Position numbers and translations under genes: made by a program | Part shown: in pieces, positions 4,593 to 9,525 of the stretch | Layout: the number at the start of each line of letters is the position of its first letter | How positions within the stretch are numbered: position 1 is the first letter of the stretch | Notes under the pieces: model-generated | Told to the model about the DNA's origin: nothing | Seen by the model: only the letters and a program-made list of their open reading frames with translations | The model's database searches: none | NCBI GenBank assembly: GCA_022720335.1 | Contig: JAIHVJ010000067.1 | Span: 1 to 9,525, forward strand | Source: Collinsella sp. | Lineage (GTDB): Bacteria > Actinomycetota > Coriobacteriia > Coriobacteriales > Coriobacteriaceae | Reading direction: 5' to 3' | Length of the DNA stretch: 9,525 nucleotides

Positions 4593-7500
4593 AGGTCCAG
4601 TACCGGAATGGACGGACCGACAATGAGCGGAAAGGTCGTCGTCGATCCCGACACCAGCGGACGCTGGGAAATCTGGGCGGCCGGTCACAACGGTAATAAA
4701 CTAACGACTCAAAACATCGGCCGAATCTGGACCGACAAGACGGTCGAGGCAACTGAGGAAAACGAAGAGTCGGATTTTCTGACCACGCTTTCGGCCATGT
4801 CCTCGACGTCTAATTCAACCGTGACGGTTACTACGCCGCTCGACATCGTGATGGTGCTGGATGCATCTGGCTCGATGGATGATCCTATGGGTGGCGGAGA
4901 TCGCACCAAGCGTATCGATGCGCTGAAGAGTGCTGCGAACAGCTTTATCGATACCATCGCAAAACAAAATGAGAGCATCGAGGGCGTCAATAGGCAGCAT
5001 AGGGTTGCCATTGTTAAGTTTGCGGGCAAGAAGTCCAACGATATCGGCAACAATATGTATCGCGACGGAGGGTACTCCTACAATTACACCCAGGTTATGA
5101 AAGAGTTGACCTACTGTTCCGGCAGCAATGCGGATGATCTCAAGAAGAATACAATTAATCAAATTCAGCCTGCCGGTGCCACGCGCGCCGACTATGGCCT
5201 AGAGCTGGCCGAGAAAATCACTACCACTTATGGCCGCAAAGACGCCAAGAAGATTATTGTGTTCTTTACCGACGGCACGCCAACAAAGCAAAATGAATTC
5301 GATGCGGGTGTCGCCAACGCTGCCGTGACAGCTGCTAAGAATATGAAGGACGGCAAGGCCACCGTTTATACCATCGGCATCTTTGATGGCGCGAACCCCA
5401 GTGCTGGTATCCAGGATTCGGGAAAAAGCCAAAAAGAGAACAAGTTCATGCAGGCTGTTTCAAGCAACTACCCCAATGCCACGGCATGGGATACTCATGG
5501 CACACGCGCGGAAAAATCCGACTACTACAAGTCGGCGACCAATGCCGAAGAGCTCAAGAAGGTCTTCGACGACATCTCACAGGCCATCACATCGGAGGCG
5601 CCTTATCCGACCGAAATCCATAAGGGCTACGACAAGACCAAGTCCGGCTACATCACGTTTACCGACGAGCTGGGCGACTTTATGCAGGTCGACGGATTTA
5701 CCGAAGTCGTCATCAACGGCACGCCGTTTACCGAGGCGAGCAAGACGGTCAACAAAGAAACCAATACCGACACCTACGAGTTCACCGACAAGGCAAAAGA
5801 CCTGCTTATCACCGTGCAGCGTGCCGGCGATGATAATCCCCAGAAGGGCGATATCGTAACGGTCAACATTCCCGCGTCGTTGATTCCGCTGAGCCACTTT
5901 AAGACCGTAGACGGCAAGCTTTCGGTCGACAGCGTTAAGCCCATCCAAGTGAAGTATGCCTCGAGCGTGAAGAGTGTTGCGCTCGACAACCTATTTACGC
6001 CTGAGAAGGTCACGGGGCTCAAGGCTTACATCGAAAAGAATACGACCGTTGCCGATGACGGCACCAAGACCGTTAACTTCTACGCAAACAAGTGGAAGAC
6101 CGGTGCGTTGGGTGATACGGTTGCGAACTTTGAGCCGGCCGATACCAACCGCTACTACTACTTCCAGAAGCAGACTCCAATTTACACCGATAAGGAATGC
6201 ACACAGCCTGCAAAGATTTCACTGGCAGAAAAAGGCACCTATTACTACAAGGATGAGTTTGAGGAGCAGGGCGAGAACAACGAGGCCAAGTCCGCCACTG
6301 CCGTCATCGAGTTTATCGGCGGCGACGCTGCGAAGTTTGACGGCGCTATTATTGCCGACAAGGACGGCAACCTTACGTTTAGCGTGGGGACCGCGCGCCT
6401 GGCCTTTATCGACGAGCTCCACACTACCAAGGACAGCGTGGGCGGCAACAAGACCAGTACCGCGACCGACGTTCTCAACCCCATGTGGAACAACGTGTCC
6501 GCCAAGGCGGGTGCTACGCATGTCAATTCCTACTTGGGCAACAACGGCAAGATCAGCTATAAGTACGACATGACGCCGGCAAAGGTTGACACCAAGGCTA
6601 GCTTTGGCCTGACCAAGGTGCTCGAGGGTCGCGAGTGGACGAAAGAGGACAAGTTTGAGTTTGGTCTGACGTCCGAGAACGGTGCCCCGATGCCTGCGGC
6701 TACGACTGCGATCGTGCACAAGGCTGACCTGGACCAGGGCAAGGCTGCCATCGACTTCGGCACGATCGAATACGCCAAACCTGGCACGTACGTCTACAAG
6801 GTCAGCGAGAAGAACGCCGGCCAAACTATCGATGGCATCACTTACAGTGGGAATGTCGCGGAGATTACCGTGACGGTAACGCCCAACAAGAAGGGCGAGC
6901 TCAGCGCTGACGTACAGGTGACTTCGGGCGAGACTGAGTTCAAGAACATCTACGCTGCAAGCCCCGTCGATTCGAGCGTTACCGACGAGATCGAGGTCGT
7001 CAAGTCTCTGACCGGCCGTGGCCTCAAGGCCGACGAGTTCAGCTTTGAGCTGCGCGAGGCCAAGGGCGAGGACTCTGAGCTTATCGAGACCGTCAAGAAT
7101 GACGCCAACGGTAACGTTACGTTCAAGGCCATCAAGTACACCGAGATCGGTCAGCACACCTACACGCTGCGCGAGGTCAAGGGCAATGCCGGCGGTGTCA
7201 CCTACGACGATAACTTCTACATCATCGTGACGACCATCAGCGATAACGGCAAGGGCCAGCTGGTGGCCACGCACAAGCTGAAGGGCGCCGAGGACGTCAA
7301 GAGTATCAAGTTCAAGAACGCCTACACCGCGAATGCTGCCGAGGCATCGCTTGCGGGCATCAAGAACCTGCAGTTCGCCGACGGTCTGACCCCGGCCGAC
7401 ATCAACGGCAAGTTCACCTTTACCGTGACCGGTGAAGAGGGCGCACCCATGCCCGCGAACGCGAGCGTGACCAATGATGCCAAGGGCAAGGTCGACTTTG

Positions 7501-9525
7501 GCAAGATTGCCTTTACGCTCGACGACCTTAACAAGGCTCTGGGCGAGAAGTCCGAGAAGCGCGAGCACACCTTTACCTACACCGTGACCGAGTCCGGTAA
7601 GGTTGCCGGCGTGACCAACGACGCCAAGCTGTCGCGCGAGGTTTCCTTCACCGTGACCGATGACAGCAAGGGCAATCTGAGGGTGTCCCGCAAGCCGGAT
7701 GGCAACGCAGCCTTTACGTTCACCAATACCTATAGCGTGACGCCTGTCGAGACGAGCGTCACCGACCAGATCACCGCGACCAAGTTCCTGACCGGCCGCG
7801 ACATGGCTGAGGGCGAGTTCTCCTTCGAGCTCGTCGAGGGCGAGGGCAAGGACGCCAAGGTCGTCGCCACCGGCAAGAACGCCGCCGATGGCAAGATCAC
7901 GATGAGCACCATCGAGTACACCAAGGCCGGAACGCACGCCTACACGCTGCGCGAGGTCAAGGACAACGCCGGCGGGATCACCTACAGCGATGCCAAGTTC
8001 AACATCGAGACCACCATCACGGACAACGGCGACGGTACGCTCAGCGCCACGCATGTTCTGAAGGACGTTAAGGAAGCAACTTTCGAGAACACCTACAGCG
8101 TGACCCCGCTCGAGACCGAGGTTGACTTTGATCTGAGCAAGGCCATTGACGGCCGCGACTGGACGGATGCGGACAAGTTCAGCTTTACCATTACCGCCGC
8201 CGAGGGCACCCCGCTGCCCGACCCCGCAACCGTGACCGTGAACAAGAAGGACGCGAAGGACGGCATCGCCGCCATCAACTTCGGCAAGATCCGCTACACG
8301 GCTGCCGGAACCTACAAGTACGAGATTCGCGAGAACGCAGGCAACGCGGCAGGCATGACGTATGACGGACATGTCGCGACCGCCGAAGTGACCGTGACTG
8401 ATAACGGCAAGGGCGTCCTGACCGCCAACGTCACCAAGAAGGAAAACGGCCGTTTCACCAACAAGTACCACACTGAGCTCAACTACACCGCGGCCGGCGG
8501 CCTTAAGCTCAGCAAGACCCTCTCCGGGCGTCCCATGACCGAGGGCCAGTTCACCTTTACCGTGACGCCCGCCGACGCAGCTTCTGCCAATGCGCTCGGC
8601 CTGCACGAGGGCGCCAACGTGTACAAGTCCCCTGCAGCGACAGAGGGGACCGTCGGCCTGATCGACATTCTGGCCGGCCATGAGGTCAAGTTTACGCAGG
8701 CTGACGCCGGCAAGACCTTCAAATACACCGTGGCCGAGACGAACGACCACAAGCCCGGTTACACCTACGACGATGCTGTCCGTACCGTGACGATCGCTGT
8801 CACCGACGATGGTGCCGGTACGATTACCGCTACGACGACCGTCTCCGGCGGTCCCGAGGGCACGCACGAGACGATCCACAAGAGCGGCGAGAACAAGGTT
8901 GAGAGCGCTCTGGTCCCGTTCAAAAACAGCTATAGCGCATCGACCGATGCGCACGGTGGTGACGTTGCTCAGATCGTTGCCACCAAGACCCTGACCGGTC
9001 GCCCGATGGTCGACGGCGAGTTCTACTTTGGCATCGCCTATGCGGGCGAGACGGAAGCCATCGAGGGTACGTGCGTTACCAACGTTAACGGCCAAGTGAG
9101 TTTTGGTGCTCTGCATTACACGACCGAGATGCTCGCCGACCTGGTAAACGCCAACCGCGCCATCCGTACCGACACGGATGCCAAGCTTGCATGGACCATC
9201 AACTACACGGCCTTCGAGTACACGTCTCCGCTCGCAGCAAAGGGCATTACCGCCGCGAAGCCGAGCTTTAGCTTTAAGGTCATCGTCGTCGACAACGGTG
9301 ACGGGACTCTGACGGCGACGCCCGCCTACGACGGCATTCAGCCCTTGTTCGAGAACGTCTACGGCGCCGATGCCGCTGATGCCGCGCTCGCTGGCACCAA
9401 GAAGCTCCAGGCAGCTGAGGGCCTGACCCCGGCCGACATCGCGGGTAAGTTTACCTTTACCGTGACCGCTGACGAGGCGGGTGCCCCGATGCCCGAGCGC
9501 ACGACCGCAACCAACGACGCGGCCG
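4497..9525 (+). CDS. Giant VWA and FctA/Spy0128-repeat surface protein (adhesin or pilus-like), 3' end outside window
   Basis: An open frame of 1676 codons without a stop, running off the window. Order of parts: signal peptide (1 to about 25 or 32); VWA domain (about 115-363) with a complete MIDAS; a linker of beta-rich sequence (about 365-697); then FctA/Spy0128-type Ig-like domains from about 698 onward, seven complete and one cut by the window edge. Each domain opens with a (T/S)K-x-L-x-G-R-like strand and closes with F-x-N-x-Y. Such proteins are secreted, usually sortase-anchored, and bind host or matrix ligands; anchoring cannot be checked here because the C-terminus is missing. The VWA half uses more A/T-ending codons than the repeats. 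The ribosome site AGAAGGGAG is 5 nt upstream. Expected neighbours beyond the window are a sortase or pilin genes. The exact ligand is unknown. Confidence 0.93.
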   Translation, partial: MSKYTRGLLAVMLAVVLVLPAAAFAMLPEANARSSTGMDGPTMSGKVVVDPDTSGRWEIWAAGHNGNKLTTQNIGRIWTDKTVEATEENEESDFLTTLSAMSSTSNSTVTVTTPLDIVMVLDASGSMDDPMGGGDRTKRIDALKSAANSFIDTIAKQNESIEGVNRQHRVAIVKFAGKKSNDIGNNMYRDGGYSYNYTQVMKELTYCSGSNADDLKKNTINQIQPAGATRADYGLELAEKITTTYGRKDAKKIIVFFTDGTPTKQNEFDAGVANAAVTAAKNMKDGKATVYTIGIFDGANPSAGIQDSGKSQKENKFMQAVSSNYPNATAWDTHGTRAEKSDYYKSATNAEELKKVFDDISQAITSEAPYPTEIHKGYDKTKSGYITFTDELGDFMQVDGFTEVVINGTPFTEASKTVNKETNTDTYEFTDKAKDLLITVQRAGDDNPQKGDIVTVNIPASLIPLSHFKTVDGKLSVDSVKPIQVKYASSVKSVALDNLFTPEKVTGLKAYIEKNTTVADDGTKTVNFYANKWKTGALGDTVANFEPADTNRYYYFQKQTPIYTDKECTQPAKISLAEKGTYYYKDEFEEQGENNEAKSATAVIEFIGGDAAKFDGAIIADKDGNLTFSVGTARLAFIDELHTTKDSVGGNKTSTATDVLNPMWNNVSAKAGATHVNSYLGNNGKISYKYDMTPAKVDTKASFGLTKVLEGREWTKEDKFEFGLTSENGAPMPAATTAIVHKADLDQGKAAIDFGTIEYAKPGTYVYKVSEKNAGQTIDGITYSGNVAEITVTVTPNKKGELSADVQVTSGETEFKNIYAASPVDSSVTDEIEVVKSLTGRGLKADEFSFELREAKGEDSELIETVKNDANGNVTFKAIKYTEIGQHTYTLREVKGNAGGVTYDDNFYIIVTTISDNGKGQLVATHKLKGAEDVKSIKFKNAYTANAAEASLAGIKNLQFADGLTPADINGKFTFTVTGEEGAPMPANASVTNDAKGKVDFGKIAFTLDDLNKALGEKSEKREHTFTYTVTESGKVAGVTNDAKLSREVSFTVTDDSKGNLRVSRKPDGNAAFTFTNTYSVTPVETSVTDQITATKFLTGRDMAEGEFSFELVEGEGKDAKVVATGKNAADGKITMSTIEYTKAGTHAYTLREVKDNAGGITYSDAKFNIETTITDNGDGTLSATHVLKDVKEATFENTYSVTPLETEVDFDLSKAIDGRDWTDADKFSFTITAAEGTPLPDPATVTVNKKDAKDGIAAINFGKIRYTAAGTYKYEIRENAGNAAGMTYDGHVATAEVTVTDNGKGVLTANVTKKENGRFTNKYHTELNYTAAGGLKLSKTLSGRPMTEGQFTFTVTPADAASANALGLHEGANVYKSPAATEGTVGLIDILAGHEVKFTQADAGKTFKYTVAETNDHKPGYTYDDAVRTVTIAVTDDGAGTITATTTVSGGPEGTHETIHKSGENKVESALVPFKNSYSASTDAHGGDVAQIVATKTLTGRPMVDGEFYFGIAYAGETEAIEGTCVTNVNGQVSFGALHYTTEMLADLVNANRAIRTDTDAKLAWTINYTAFEYTSPLAAKGITAAKPSFSFKVIVVDNGDGTLTATPAYDGIQPLFENVYGADAADAALAGTKKLQAAEGLTPADIAGKFTFTVTADEAGAPMPERTTATNDAA
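4839..5585 (+). other. VWA domain with intact MIDAS
   Basis: The first strand DIVMVLDASGS carries D122, S124 and S126 (DxSxS). The second-loop Thr is T229 in PAGATRADYG, and the third-loop Asp is D259 in FFTDGTPT. The domain ends near the helix ELKKVFDDISQAI (352-364). A full MIDAS implies metal-dependent ligand binding. It contains one unpaired cysteine, C207. Confidence 0.9.
5589..6587 (+). other. Linker region between VWA and repeat domains
   Basis: About 330 residues (365-697) with alternating beta-like stretches. ITFTDELGDFMQVDGF (about residues 386-401) and a segment with RYYYFQKQTPIYTD followed by GTYYYKDEF recall the region that follows VWA in other large Gram-positive fimbrial proteins, but I cannot name a characterised domain with certainty. 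It contains C568. No Lys/Asn isopeptide pair could be picked out by eye. Confidence 0.6.
6588..9525 (+). repeat. Tandem FctA/Spy0128-type isopeptide domains A-H
   Basis: Domain spans and predicted Lys/Glu/Asn sets: A 6588-6953 (K707, E771, N817); B 6972-7325 (K836, E893, N941); C 7341-7733 (K956, E1032, N1077); D 7749-8096 (K1096, E1153, N1198); E 8112-8468 (K1215, E1279, N1322); F 8478-8933 (K1340, E1414, N1477); G 8961-9362 (K1497, E1574, N1620); H 9381 to the window edge (K1635). The Asn lies in F-x-N-x-Y at each domain end. The Glu is in a Y-x-V-x-E-like strand, 43-48 residues before the Asn except in F (63). In Spy0128 the corresponding residues are Lys179, Glu258 and Asn303. Bond formation is inferred. 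Confidence 0.87.

Noticed and set aside
4369..4752. Minus-strand frames covering the start of the surface-protein gene
   Set aside because: They overlap the operator-like palindromes and the signal peptide and VWA lead-in of the plus-strand gene, and have no domain or Shine-Dalgarno support.
6219..9116. 965-codon open frame on the minus strand
   Set aside because: It is codon-aligned with the plus-strand surface-protein gene, so its stops can only arise from sense TTA, CTA or TCA. It ends exactly at the sense TCA at 6219. The plus strand has a signal peptide, VWA and FctA domains, while the minus translation has no recognisable domain.

Overview
The window is GC-rich with strong G/C preference at third codon positions. 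It holds a five-gene Ech-type [NiFe]-hydrogenase cluster and, after about 0.7 kb of repeat-rich intergenic DNA, the 5' part of a very large cell-surface protein gene. GC-rich codon use, an Ech hydrogenase and a giant VWA/FctA-type surface protein together suggest a gut actinobacterium of the Coriobacteriia (Collinsella-like). That assignment is an inference from gene style, not from a marker gene.

Region 1 (1-3779, + strand): echB (NuoH-like membrane subunit, 5' end unresolved), echC (NuoB-like small subunit), echD (NuoC-like), echE (NuoD-like catalytic large subunit) and echF (2x[4Fe-4S] ferredoxin-like). The genes are packed as one operon: a Shine-Dalgarno overlapping the echB stop, a 1-nt TAATG overlap of echC/echD, and 5-12-nt gaps elsewhere. 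The order matches echBCDEF of the classical Ech operon, and echA should lie just upstream. The complex would couple ferredoxin oxidation to H2 formation and ion translocation, or run in reverse. All [NiFe] and Fe-S cysteines that can be checked are present. EchC and EchD carry unusual low-complexity tails, acidic and basic respectively. A strong GC hairpin at 3801-3832 probably ends the transcript.

Region 2 (3780-4496): no gene. It contains two related long inverted-repeat elements (3864-4017 and 4111-4270), each followed by a 38-bp imperfect direct repeat (4046-4083 and 4285-4322), so the block looks like a diverged tandem duplication of a composite repeat. After it come further inverted repeats and a cluster of TGTCTCA/TGAGACA motifs upstream of the next gene, possibly an operator.

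Region 3 (4497-9525, + strand, runs off the window): a single open frame of 1676 codons so far. It encodes a signal peptide, a VWA domain with a complete MIDAS, a linker region, then seven complete and one truncated Spy0128/FctA-type Ig-like domain. Each complete domain has a Lys/Glu/Asn set spaced as in known intramolecular isopeptide bonds. The expected C-terminal LPXTG anchor lies beyond the window. A long antisense open frame across this gene is a codon-bias shadow, not a gene.

The two gene blocks share a strand but are separated by a terminator and repeats; nothing visible links them functionally.
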